A stretch of DNA of 14,687 nucleotides from Caldisericales bacterium (GTDB lineage: Bacteria > Caldisericota > Caldisericia > Caldisericales > Caldisericaceae). The position numbers were made by a program, and so were the translations under genes. The stretch lies in contig WFSP01000019.1 in assembly GCA_015485995.1 (NCBI GenBank), positions 1 through 14,687 of the forward strand. The letters run 5' to 3'. Below the pieces are notes generated by a model. That model made no database searches, was not told the DNA's origin, and worked only from the letters and a program-made list of their open reading frames with translations. Numbering within the stretch: position 1 is the stretch's first letter; every line of letters begins with the position of its first letter. This document shows positions 5,794-12,949 of this stretch, in pieces.

Positions 5794-6696
5794 TTACAGA
5801 AATTTGCCTACAAGATTCAACGCTTTTTCTTTCGCATCTGCAAAATTAGAACTGTCAATCCAAACTACATCTTTCTCCTTTTTAAACCAGGTAATCTGTC
5901 TTTTGGCAAAATGCCTCGTACGTGTTTTTATTTCTTCTTTTGCCATTTCTAACGTAATTTCTCCATTCAAATAGGCAAGTATTTCTTTATACCCAATCGC
6001 CTGAAGCGCCGTTTTAGACCAATGAGGATATTTTTCGTTCAATAACTTTACCTCTTTTACAAATCCCATTTCAAACATTTTGTCAACCCGTTTCTCTATA
6101 TCATTATAAAGACCTGCGCGTTCTTTAATTAGCCCTATTTTCAAAAAATCTACATTATTTTTCTTGTTATTCACTTCAGAGGGTTTTTTTCCACTACCCT
6201 TATAAAATTCAATAACACGAATCAGTCGTTTTCTGTCATTCTTACCGATTTTACTTACAGAAACCGGGTCAATTTCCCTGGCCATACTGCGTAAATGTTC
6301 CATAGGGGTTGTTGAAAGAGTCTTTCTAAGCTGTTCATCGGGCGGGGCAAATTCCTCCACAGGAAAACCCTCTACAAGCGTACGAATGTAAAGGCCCGAA
6401 CCTCCCACGATAATGGGGCAATACCCCCTTCCAAAAATTTCCTCTATTATTTTTTCAGCAAATTCTTTAAACTGTGCAATGCTGAATTCTTCTTCTACAG
6501 TGACAATATCCAATAAGTGATGCGGGACAGTGCGCTTTTCCTTGGGTAATTTATCCGTGCCGATATCCATACCTTTATAGAATTGCATTGAGTCCGCAGA
6601 AATTATTTCAAAAGGAAAATGCCTTGCAAGAAATAGGCTCATTTCTGTTTTGTGTGTTGCAGTAGGGCCTAAAACAACAACTGCTTTTTTATTCAT
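5794..6696 (-). CDS. miaA: tRNA dimethylallyltransferase, with unusual P-loop
   Basis: The enzyme transfers a dimethylallyl group to N6 of A37 in tRNAs reading UNN codons, in the cytoplasm. I use ATG 6696 (300 residues, opening MNKKAVVVLGPTA as in the family). A GTG at 6705 would add three residues. Visible motifs are the P-loop GPTATHKT (10-17), ADSMQFYKGMDIGTDK (34-49), GGSGLYIRTLVEGFP (98-112), the central KRLIRVIEF and, nearer the C-terminus, ALQAIGYKEI. Length is normal. Family P-loops read GPT-x-x-GK(S/T); here His15 replaces the last glycine, encoded CAC. Everything else looks intact. The gene overlaps the end of miaB by 8 bp and lacks a well-spaced ribosome site, so it is coupled to miaB, whose enzyme modifies the product further. 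Confidence 0.93.
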   Translation of the reverse strand: MNKKAVVVLGPTATHKTEMSLFLARHFPFEIISADSMQFYKGMDIGTDKLPKEKRTVPHHLLDIVTVEEEFSIAQFKEFAEKIIEEIFGRGYCPIIVGGSGLYIRTLVEGFPVEEFAPPDEQLRKTLSTTPMEHLRSMAREIDPVSVSKIGKNDRKRLIRVIEFYKGSGKKPSEVNNKKNNVDFLKIGLIKERAGLYNDIEKRVDKMFEMGFVKEVKLLNEKYPHWSKTALQAIGYKEILAYLNGEITLEMAKEEIKTRTRHFAKRQITWFKKEKDVVWIDSSNFADAKEKALNLVGKFL

Positions 6697-7954
6697 AAAC
6701 TCCACGTAGATGCATCATATCCGCATCAGTTATTTTTACCTTTACAGTATCGCCAAGCTTTTTACCTTTCCCATTGATTATAACAAGTTTATCCTGGGGG
6801 TTTCTTCCTATCATTTCGCGTTTTTTCACAATTTCTACGAGCACTTCCGTTTCCTTACCGACATATGCTCTGTTTTTTTTAAGAGAAATTGCGTTTTCTA
6901 TTTCCAAAAGCTCATTTTGGCGTCTTTTCTTCACCTCTTCACTTACCTGCCCGGCCATATTAGCCGCAACAGTTGCCGGGCGAGGAGAATACTTTGCAAG
7001 AAAAATTTTATCAAAACGCACTATTTCTACAAGCTTTTTTGTTTCATTATACTCTTCTTCGGTTTCGGTAGGGAATCCGACTATAACGTCAGTTGTGATA
7101 CTCGCCTCCGGAAACAAATTCTTTACATTTTCAATGAGCGTTAAGTATTGTTTTTTTGTATACCCTCTCTTCATAAGGGCAAGGATTCTGTCGCTCCCCG
7201 CTTGAAAGGGTAAATGAAAATGGGGACAAAGTTTATCCAAGTTTCTCATTCTTTTCAAATCTTCAATTGTAAAATCTGCCGGATGCGGGGTAAGATAACG
7301 AATTCTCTTCACCCCTTTTATCTCATTTACTTTCTCAAGGATTTCTACAAACCCGTTTTTGTATCCGAGATCTCTTCCGTAATGATTTATATTCTGTCCC
7401 AACAAGACTATCTCCTGAACACCATTTTGAGCAAGGTTTTGTATTTCCTTAAGTACATCTTCTTGCGTCCTACTTCTCTCCCTGCCTTTTGTAAACGGTA
7501 CGATGCAATACGTACAAAAATTATTACATCCGAAAATAATGGGAACATAAGCAAATACACCTTTTGCCTCTACACGAGTTGTTATATTTTCTATGCCTAA
7601 AAATTCTTTCAGCTCGTTTATTCTCTCTTTAAGGGAACGCGTTCCTTTCATAACAAGCGCAACACTTCTCTTGCCTACACGCCGAATCTCACTTTCTTTT
7701 ACGGTTGCGACACATCCTGTAACAATAGACATCGGCTTTCCATATTTGTAAAAAAGTTTTCTTATATACCCCACTCTGCTTATTAATTTCAGTTCAGACT
7801 TTTCACGTACGGCACAACTGTTTAAAAGCACAATATCCGCTTCTTTTTCATTAGCCACTTCATTAAGCCCGCTGCTGATAAGGAACTCACGAAACTTTTG
7901 GGATTCATATTCGTTTATTTGACAACCGTATGTCATTATCTTAAATGTTTTCAT
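6689..7954 (-). CDS. miaB: tRNA-2-methylthio-N6-dimethylallyladenosine synthase
   Basis: This radical-SAM methylthiotransferase adds the methylthio group to i6A37 made by MiaA. From ATG 7954 it has 421 residues and opens MKTFKIMTYGCQINEYES, as family members do. An in-frame ATG at 7987 would add 11 residues inside the upstream gene. Domains in order: UPF0004 with Cys11, Cys47 and Cys81 for the auxiliary cluster (1-about 120); radical SAM core with CNNFCTYC (Cys143, 147, 150) and GQNINHYG (186-193); C-terminal TRAM domain (about 358-421). The NEYES opening and GQN-N-YG favour MiaB over RimO or MtaB. The start overlaps the nucleotidyltransferase gene by 14 bp and the end overlaps miaA by 8 bp, making one translational chain. 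Confidence 0.95.
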   Translation of the reverse strand: MKTFKIMTYGCQINEYESQKFREFLISSGLNEVANEKEADIVLLNSCAVREKSELKLISRVGYIRKLFYKYGKPMSIVTGCVATVKESEIRRVGKRSVALVMKGTRSLKERINELKEFLGIENITTRVEAKGVFAYVPIIFGCNNFCTYCIVPFTKGRERSRTQEDVLKEIQNLAQNGVQEIVLLGQNINHYGRDLGYKNGFVEILEKVNEIKGVKRIRYLTPHPADFTIEDLKRMRNLDKLCPHFHLPFQAGSDRILALMKRGYTKKQYLTLIENVKNLFPEASITTDVIVGFPTETEEEYNETKKLVEIVRFDKIFLAKYSPRPATVAANMAGQVSEEVKKRRQNELLEIENAISLKKNRAYVGKETEVLVEIVKKREMIGRNPQDKLVIINGKGKKLGDTVKVKITDADMMHLRGVYE

Positions 7955-9038
7955 AAATTCGCTTGCATTCCTTTCCAAGTATTTCATTTTTTAGCTTTCC
8001 CAACATCTTACCTTCAATATGATAGTTTCTTTTAAGCATATTCCCGTCTATTTTTATTTCATTCCATTTCTCAACACGCTTTGCGTTCTCTTCACAACAA
8101 TACAGTGAGGCCGATGCCAGTGCGGAATAAATACTATCTTTTATAAAAATATTGAATAGAGTTTCAAAATTACAGGTCGCGTTCTCCAAAACTCTCACAA
8201 ATGCTTCTTCTTTCTTTGTAAGGGCAAAGATATTGACACGATTAAGAGAAAATTTTTTGCTAATTAGATATATCTCACAAAGGCCATCATAAGAAACCCC
8301 TTTACTTAGTTCACTATGAAGAAGTGGAAACTTATTACAAATAGATAGTTTCTCGGCAATAACGGAAGTATCCTTTTCAAAAATCAAGCCAAACGCACTT
8401 AAAACATTTTTATATGATATAGATAAAATCCTCCGCATTTCTTCATTTTTTCGCTCGGATTGTGCCTGTTTTAATAATTTAAATCCCTCTCTTACTGAAA
8501 GAAGTGTGTTTTTCTCAACCGAAAGGTGAAATCTTGCAATAAAACGTATGGCGCGAAGTGCACGGATGGGGTCATTTCCAACAGACACCTTACTTACTGC
8601 CCTAAGAATTCTGTTTTTTATATCTGAAAGAGCTAATTCATCTTTTATAAATCTATTCTCTTTTATGTTATAATAAAGTGCGTTTATTGTAAAATCTCTT
8701 CTATTCTTATCCTCTTCAATACTCCCATTGTATATTTCTATAAAATCAAATGTTCTATGGTTTATTACTGCACGGAGAAAAGGAAATTTATCATTATTTA
8801 AAACAAAGAATTTTATATTCCTATTATTCAAAAACTCTTTTACGGTTTCTAAATCAGAAACAACAAAATCAAAGTCAAAAGGTGTATACCCAAGCTGCAT
8901 ATCTCTGAGTGTTCCACCTACAAGGTAAATTTCGCCAAGCTTATTAGAAAGCTCTTTTACAAATTCAGGTATAATTTCGTTAAGATTCGCTATCTTTCTC
9001 TCTCCATGTAAATTGACTAATTTTCTGTGTTTTTCCAT
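7941..9038 (-). CDS. cca: CCA tRNA nucleotidyltransferase / poly(A) polymerase family protein
   Basis: The N-terminal half is a class II nucleotidyltransferase head: YLVGGTLRD (38-46), the metal-binding DFD (55-57), RRDFTINALYYN (113-124) and NDPIRALRAIRFIARF (155-170). These fit the bacterial CCA-adding/poly(A) polymerase family, which adds or repairs the tRNA 3' CCA. The C-terminal half (about 175-365) is poorly conserved and shows no HD phosphohydrolase motif. The start is uncertain: ATG 9038 gives 365 residues, while a TTG at 9062 would add eight. Both lie inside ymdB, giving a 59-bp overlap at least. A GGAGAG ribosome-like site near 9000-9007 has no standard start codon after it. CCA-adding and A-adding enzymes cannot be told apart by eye. 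The nearby tRNA-Ala already encodes CCA, so repair is a possible role. Confidence 0.8.
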   Translation of the reverse strand: MEKHRKLVNLHGERKIANLNEIIPEFVKELSNKLGEIYLVGGTLRDMQLGYTPFDFDFVVSDLETVKEFLNNRNIKFFVLNNDKFPFLRAVINHRTFDFIEIYNGSIEEDKNRRDFTINALYYNIKENRFIKDELALSDIKNRILRAVSKVSVGNDPIRALRAIRFIARFHLSVEKNTLLSVREGFKLLKQAQSERKNEEMRRILSISYKNVLSAFGLIFEKDTSVIAEKLSICNKFPLLHSELSKGVSYDGLCEIYLISKKFSLNRVNIFALTKKEEAFVRVLENATCNFETLFNIFIKDSIYSALASASLYCCEENAKRVEKWNEIKIDGNMLKRNYHIEGKMLGKLKNEILGKECKRIYENI

Positions 9039-9768
9039 TTTCCCCAATATCAAGAACAACAAAATCCATCCTTACCGTACCTTCAGCTACCTTGAATCCG
9101 TATGGCAATAAAGTAGTAAACCGCTTCAAAGCAACGTCTTTATCCAGACCAATAACAGAATTATCCACTCCGCACATTCCGCAATCCGTAATATAAGCAG
9201 TGCCATTTTCCAGAATCCGTGCATCCGCAGTTGGAATGTGCGTATGTGTGCCTATTACGGCACTGACTTTCCCATCTACATAAAAACCAAAAGCCATCTT
9301 CTCACTAGTTGCTTCGGCATGAAAATCCACAATAATATTGGATGTTTCTTTGGAAACTTCTTTTATAATTTTGTCTATTGTTTCAAAAGGAGAAGATGTC
9401 GGGAGTAGTCCTACCCTACCTTGCAAATTTACTACGCAGAGGCCAAACCCTCTATTTTTTACCAATGCATATCCCTTTCCGGGTGAACCATCAGGAAAAT
9501 TTGCAGGCCTCAAAAGAAACGGAAAGCTACCCCAATCGTCCCAGATTGCACGCTTATCAAATGAATGATTGCCACCTGTTAAAACGTTTATTCCTAATGA
9601 AAACAGCTCTTCTGCTACTTTTCCGGTCATACCTGCACCATGAGCAGCATTTTCCCCATTTGCCAAAATAAAATCAGGGTTAAAAGAATCTTGCAATTTA
9701 GGAATAAATTCCGATAGTGCCCTCCTCGCAGGCTTTCCAAAAATGTCGCCTATAAAAACTATTCTCAT
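8980..9768 (-). CDS. ymdB: YmdB-family metallophosphoesterase (cyclic nucleotide/RNA-linked)
   Basis: The 262-residue protein matches the YmdB/TIGR00282 family end to end. Metal-site motifs are FIGDIFG (Asp8), ANGENAAHG (Glu39, Asn40), GGNHSFD (Asn67, His68), VDFHAEATSEK (His150) and GTHTHIPT (His175, His177), followed by TDCGMCG (195-201). Bacillus YmdB is a 2',3'-cyclic-nucleotide phosphodiesterase that affects RNA turnover, motility and biofilm choice. The same reaction is likely but not proven here. The ATG at 9768 follows AGGCGG. It opens the ymdB-cca-miaB-miaA chain after a terminator hairpin that closes rplY. In Bacillus, ymdB also lies near miaB, tdh and kbl. Confidence 0.93.
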   Translation of the reverse strand: MRIVFIGDIFGKPARRALSEFIPKLQDSFNPDFILANGENAAHGAGMTGKVAEELFSLGINVLTGGNHSFDKRAIWDDWGSFPFLLRPANFPDGSPGKGYALVKNRGFGLCVVNLQGRVGLLPTSSPFETIDKIIKEVSKETSNIIVDFHAEATSEKMAFGFYVDGKVSAVIGTHTHIPTADARILENGTAYITDCGMCGVDNSVIGLDKDVALKRFTTLLPYGFKVAEGTVRMDFVVLDIGENGKTQKISQFTWREKDSES

Positions 9769-9787
9769 TTCCGCCTATAAACAAAGC

Positions 9788-9806
9788 CAGCGGGTTCTCC
9801 CCGCTG
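9788..9806 (-). terminator. Terminator hairpin between rplY and ymdB
   Basis: Read on the minus strand, CAGCGGG, a 5-base loop and CCCGCTG form a perfect 7-bp GC-rich stem, followed by GCTTTGTTT, an imperfect T-tract. It sits about 33 bp after the rplY stop. The broken T-tract means it may be leaky and let ymdB share upstream transcripts. No clear promoter for ymdB is visible after it. Confidence 0.7.
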
Positions 9807-9838
9807 ACACATAATCACTAAGAACAGTAAAAATAACT

Positions 9839-10489
9839 TTACTCCTTCTTTGCTTCTTCTGTTGTAGTTGTAGCTTCTTCTTTATTTCCTTCACCTTCAG
9901 CAACGACTTCTTCTTCAACAGGTGAAGGAGCTTCTTCCTTTGTCGGAGTTACAACCGACACAACAGGAGTACCCGGGTTTGTGTAAACTTTAACAGTTTC
10001 AGGTATATCCAAATCTTTTACAAAAATTACATCGTGGATGTCCAGCTCAGACACATCTGTTACAATCTTTTCCGGAAGGTCAAGTGGCTTCGCTTCAACT
10101 TCAAGCTCATAAACCTCTTGCTCAAGCAACCCGCCAATTTTTACACCCTTTGCCTCTCCTACAACTTCTACCGGAACATTGGTATGAACAGGTTTATTAA
10201 TGTTGACAAGCTGAAAATCCATATGAAGGATTACATCTGTAATCGGATCCTTCTGCATTTCTTTTATAATAGAAGGGTAAGGCGTTCCATCCAGTGTAAG
10301 GTCAAAAATTATATTTACGCCTTCTTTGTGGAGAGTTTTCAAAAACCCTTTCCTGTCTAAAACAATTGGTGTAGGCTCTACTCCTTCGCCGTATGCAATT
10401 GCAGGTATCAAGCCCTGCCCTCTGTAATCATTCAGCATACCCTTCTTTTTTACATCTCTTTTTTTCACTTCTAATGATATTCTTCTCAT
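9839..10489 (-). CDS. rplY: Ribosomal protein L25 / general stress protein Ctc
   Basis: The 216-residue protein is the long (Ctc-type) form of L25, which binds 5S rRNA in the large subunit. It shows the N-terminal L25 domain (about 1-90): KKRDVKKKGMLNDYRGQGLIPAIAYG and, later, LHMDFQLVNINKPVHTNVPVEVVGEAKGVKIGG in shorter blocks. A C-terminal beta domain (about 95-180) carries ELDIHDVIFVKDLDIP. The last 35 residues are a Glu/Thr-rich disordered tail ending EEAKKE. AGGTG precedes the ATG at 10489. It follows prs by 40 bp and has its own promoter inside the prs end. glmU-prs-ctc is the Bacillus order, where ctc also has a separate stress promoter. Confidence 0.95.
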   Translation of the reverse strand: MRRISLEVKKRDVKKKGMLNDYRGQGLIPAIAYGEGVEPTPIVLDRKGFLKTLHKEGVNIIFDLTLDGTPYPSIIKEMQKDPITDVILHMDFQLVNINKPVHTNVPVEVVGEAKGVKIGGLLEQEVYELEVEAKPLDLPEKIVTDVSELDIHDVIFVKDLDIPETVKVYTNPGTPVVSVVTPTKEEAPSPVEEEVVAEGEGNKEEATTTTEEAKKE

Positions 10490-10523
10490 TACTCACCTCG
10501 CCTATGCAAATTTCAAACGCTCA

Positions 10524-10552
10524 ATTATATCACTTTTCACTATTTTGTTCAA
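10524..10552 (-). promoter_or_regulatory. Internal promoter for rplY at the end of prs
   Basis: On the minus strand, TTGAAC (10552-10547), a 17-base spacer and a perfect TATAAT (10529-10524) lie across the prs stop codon. The start would fall near 10517, about 28 bases before the rplY ATG. This would let L25 be expressed independently of glmU-prs. It is the sigma-70 type, not the Bacillus sigma-B type. Confidence 0.65.
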
Positions 10553-11492
10553 ACAGTGCACTGATAGACTGATGAAGAGAAATACGCTTGATTGCCTCTC
10601 CTATTAGGGGGGCAACACTTAAAATTTTTATTTTGTCGGGCAATTTTCTCTCTTTCAAAACCGTATCCGTTACTACAAGTTCCTTTATTGGAGACTCTTC
10701 TATAAGTTTCAGACTATTTCCTGCAAATATCCCGTGTGTTGCACAGGCATATACCTCCTTTGCGCCGCGCCTCATTACTTCTCTTGCAGCTGAAACGATT
10801 GTGCCACCCGTATGAATTGCATCATCAGCAAGAATTACAGTTTTACCGTTAACATTGCCTATTAACTTATTTATTTCCACTTCATCAGGACTCAAACGCC
10901 TCTTCACAAAAATTGCCTGTGTAGAGTAAGGAAATTCTTTGGTAAACTCAGTCGCCCTATGTACTGCACCTACATCCGGGGCTACAATAACGGGTGCTTC
11001 AAACTTTTTCTCTCTGAAATATCTGGCAAGAGTTATCATTGCAGTAAGATTGTCTGTCGGGATATCAAAAAATCCCTGTATCTGCCCTGCATGCAAATCC
11101 ACCGCAATAACACGAGTTGCACCCGCAACTGTAATAAGATTTGCAACAAGTTTCGCAGAAATTGGTTCTCTTGACTGAGTCTTCCTGTCCTGCCTTGCGT
11201 ACCCGAAAAATGGAATTACGGCGCCAATCGTATGGGCAGACGCCCTACGCAGAGCATCAATCATAATGAGAAGCTCCATCAAATTTTCCGCCGGTGCATA
11301 GGTAGGCTGAATAATAAAAACATCACTTCCCCTCACGTTTTCAAGGCATCTCACTCGAATTTCCCCGTCCGGAAAATGAGAAACAAACATATTCCCAAGT
11401 GGCAACTCAAGATAATTTGCAATTGCTTCTGCAAGCGGTCTATTGGCATTACCCGAAAAAATCTTTACTTCTTTGTCTTTAATGCTTGGCAT
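10530..11492 (-). CDS. prs: Ribose-phosphate pyrophosphokinase (PRPP synthetase)
   Basis: This cytoplasmic enzyme makes PRPP from ribose 5-phosphate and ATP for purine, pyrimidine, histidine and NAD synthesis. The 320-residue length is normal. Motifs visible: IFSGNANRPLAEAIA (11-25), PDGEIRV (41-47), FFGYARQDRK (95-104), VDLHAGQIQGFFDIPTDNL (131-149), VAPDVGAVHRA (170-180) and the PRPP loop ADDAIHTGGTI (222-232). In the last, His227 stands where class I enzymes usually have Asp (DxxDTxGT). Strong AGGAGG lies upstream of the ATG at 11492, and the gene overlaps the end of glmU by 14 bp. glmU-prs is a widely conserved pair. Confidence 0.96.
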   Translation of the reverse strand: MPSIKDKEVKIFSGNANRPLAEAIANYLELPLGNMFVSHFPDGEIRVRCLENVRGSDVFIIQPTYAPAENLMELLIMIDALRRASAHTIGAVIPFFGYARQDRKTQSREPISAKLVANLITVAGATRVIAVDLHAGQIQGFFDIPTDNLTAMITLARYFREKKFEAPVIVAPDVGAVHRATEFTKEFPYSTQAIFVKRRLSPDEVEINKLIGNVNGKTVILADDAIHTGGTIVSAAREVMRRGAKEVYACATHGIFAGNSLKLIEESPIKELVVTDTVLKERKLPDKIKILSVAPLIGEAIKRISLHQSISALFEQNSEK

Positions 11493-12864
11493 TGTCCTTC
11501 CTCCTCTTTACCCATTCTTCCTTGTTGACCTGTTTTGCCCTGCCTATCGCAAGAGCCCATTCCGGAACTTCTTTATTTATTACGGAACCTGCAGCAGTAT
11601 ATGCATTCTTATGAATTACAACCGGGGCAACCAATGTGTTATGAGAACCTATAAAAACATTGTCTTCTATTAGCGTAGGATTTTTCTTATGCGGCCCTTC
11701 AAGCCCGCTAAAGTTACAAGTGATAGTTCCTGCCCCGATATTTACATCTTTCCCAACCGTAGCATCTCCGATATATGAAAGATGCGGTACCTTTGACCTA
11801 TTACCAACTTTAGACTTTTTTACCTCTACAAATGTTCCGATTTTCACGTCATTTCCAAATACATTTCCAGGCCTTACGTAGGAAAAAGGCCCTATATTAC
11901 AATTTTCTCCTATCTTAGAGTCTATTACAACGCTGAATTGAACAGCAGTACCTTTTCCTATTTCCGCGTCAAGAATTCTTGCATTTGGCCCAATCGCACA
12001 TTCTTTGCCGACAGACGTTTTCCCCTCAATAACACATCCGGGATAAATAATTGTGTCATTTCCAATTTCTACACCATATCCTATGCTTGTAGTATCCGGA
12101 TTTATAACTGTAATGCCCTGCATCATTAACTTGTCAAGTATTTCTTTTTGTATTATTTTTGTTGCAACAGAAAGTTCTACCCGATTGTTCACGCCGTAAA
12201 CCGGGATAGTTCTATCCATCCGTAAAACCCCTACTTTAAAACCATTTTTTTCGAGATAATAAAGTGTATCCGTAAGATAATATTCGCCTTGAGCATTCTT
12301 ATTTGAAAGATGTTTGAGGCTTTCCTCAAGCATACCTTTTTTAAAAAGGTATATGCCCGTATTTATTTCTTTGATTCTTTTCTCTTCGTTTGTTGCATCT
12401 TTTTCTTCAACAATTTTATCAAATTTGCTGCCTTTTTTAATTACCCTGCCTAAACCGCTCGGATTTTCCGCTATCCCGGTAAGAAGTGCTGCATCTACGC
12501 CACTTTCTTTGTAAAAGTCATAGAACCGCTCAATATCTCTTGTTTTAATAAGCGGGTTATCACCGGTAAGGATAAGCACATCCATGTCAGCAGAAAAGCC
12601 TTTTATTGCATCAAGGCCTTTTCGCACAGCATCCCCAGTGCCAAGAGGCACATCTTGATACGCAACAATTGCTGAATTTTTAAAAATATCCGAATCCATA
12701 TTTTTGGAAATTACGGCAACAACTTTACCAAATCCAGCATTTTTAGCCGCATCTATGGGATACAATACCATCTCTCTGCCGCAAATTTTATGCAAAACCT
12801 TGGGCAATTTTGAATGCATCCTCTTCCCTATGCCTGCAGCAAGTACAATTGCAGCCTTATCCAT
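11479..12864 (-). CDS. glmU: Bifunctional GlmU (GlcN-1-P acetyltransferase / GlcNAc-1-P uridyltransferase)
   Basis: GlmU makes UDP-GlcNAc, the precursor of peptidoglycan. The 461-residue protein has both domains. The N-terminal uridyltransferase (about 1-230) carries LAAGIGKRMHSKLPKVLHKI (8-27) and LTGDNPL (99-105, Asp102 for magnesium). The C-terminal left-handed beta-helix acetyltransferase (about 250-455) has hexapeptide repeats, VPHLSYIGDATVG (359-371, probable catalytic His361), GAGTITCNF (377-385) and IGSHNTLVAPV. AAGGAG lies 8 bases before the ATG at 12864. It heads the glmU-prs-rplY operon, after a hairpin that separates it from kbl. Confidence 0.97.
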   Translation of the reverse strand: MDKAAIVLAAGIGKRMHSKLPKVLHKICGREMVLYPIDAAKNAGFGKVVAVISKNMDSDIFKNSAIVAYQDVPLGTGDAVRKGLDAIKGFSADMDVLILTGDNPLIKTRDIERFYDFYKESGVDAALLTGIAENPSGLGRVIKKGSKFDKIVEEKDATNEEKRIKEINTGIYLFKKGMLEESLKHLSNKNAQGEYYLTDTLYYLEKNGFKVGVLRMDRTIPVYGVNNRVELSVATKIIQKEILDKLMMQGITVINPDTTSIGYGVEIGNDTIIYPGCVIEGKTSVGKECAIGPNARILDAEIGKGTAVQFSVVIDSKIGENCNIGPFSYVRPGNVFGNDVKIGTFVEVKKSKVGNRSKVPHLSYIGDATVGKDVNIGAGTITCNFSGLEGPHKKNPTLIEDNVFIGSHNTLVAPVVIHKNAYTAAGSVINKEVPEWALAIGRAKQVNKEEWVKRRKDNAKH

Positions 12865-12890
12865 TTATAAAACTCCTTTTCATATATTTT

Positions 12891-12919
12891 ATTATATAAT
12901 AACTTTTATCTAAGCTAAA
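12891..12919 (-). promoter_or_regulatory. Candidate promoter for glmU-prs-rplY
   Basis: On the minus strand a perfect TATAAT (12896-12891) lies about 27 bases before the glmU ATG. At 17 bases upstream stands TTTAGC (12919-12914), a poor -35. The surrounding AT-richness makes chance -10 matches likely, so this is only a candidate. Confidence 0.45.
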
Positions 12920-12922
12920 ATG

Positions 12923-12949
12923 TTCCTACGGTGCAAGGTGCCATAGGAA
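12923..12949 (-). terminator. Hairpin directly after the kbl stop codon
   Basis: On the minus strand TTCCTATGG and CCGTAGGAA form a 9-bp stem with one G-U pair around the 9-base loop CACCTTGCA. It begins at the base after the kbl TAA. The G-U pair becomes a C-A mismatch on the other strand, which favours a role in the minus transcript. Only a weak T-run (CATTTT) follows, so it may be a weak terminator or a 3'-end stabiliser. Confidence 0.55.

Noticed and set aside
5656..5974. Two plus-strand open frames spanning tRNA-Ala and the miaA end
   Set aside because: They translate the tRNA and antisense miaA. The tRNA fold and the MiaA motifs explain the sequence fully.
6710..7600. Several plus-strand open frames across miaB
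   Set aside because: All are antisense to a complete, motif-rich miaB and encode Phe/Ser/Tyr-rich nonsense typical of a shadow of an AT-rich gene.
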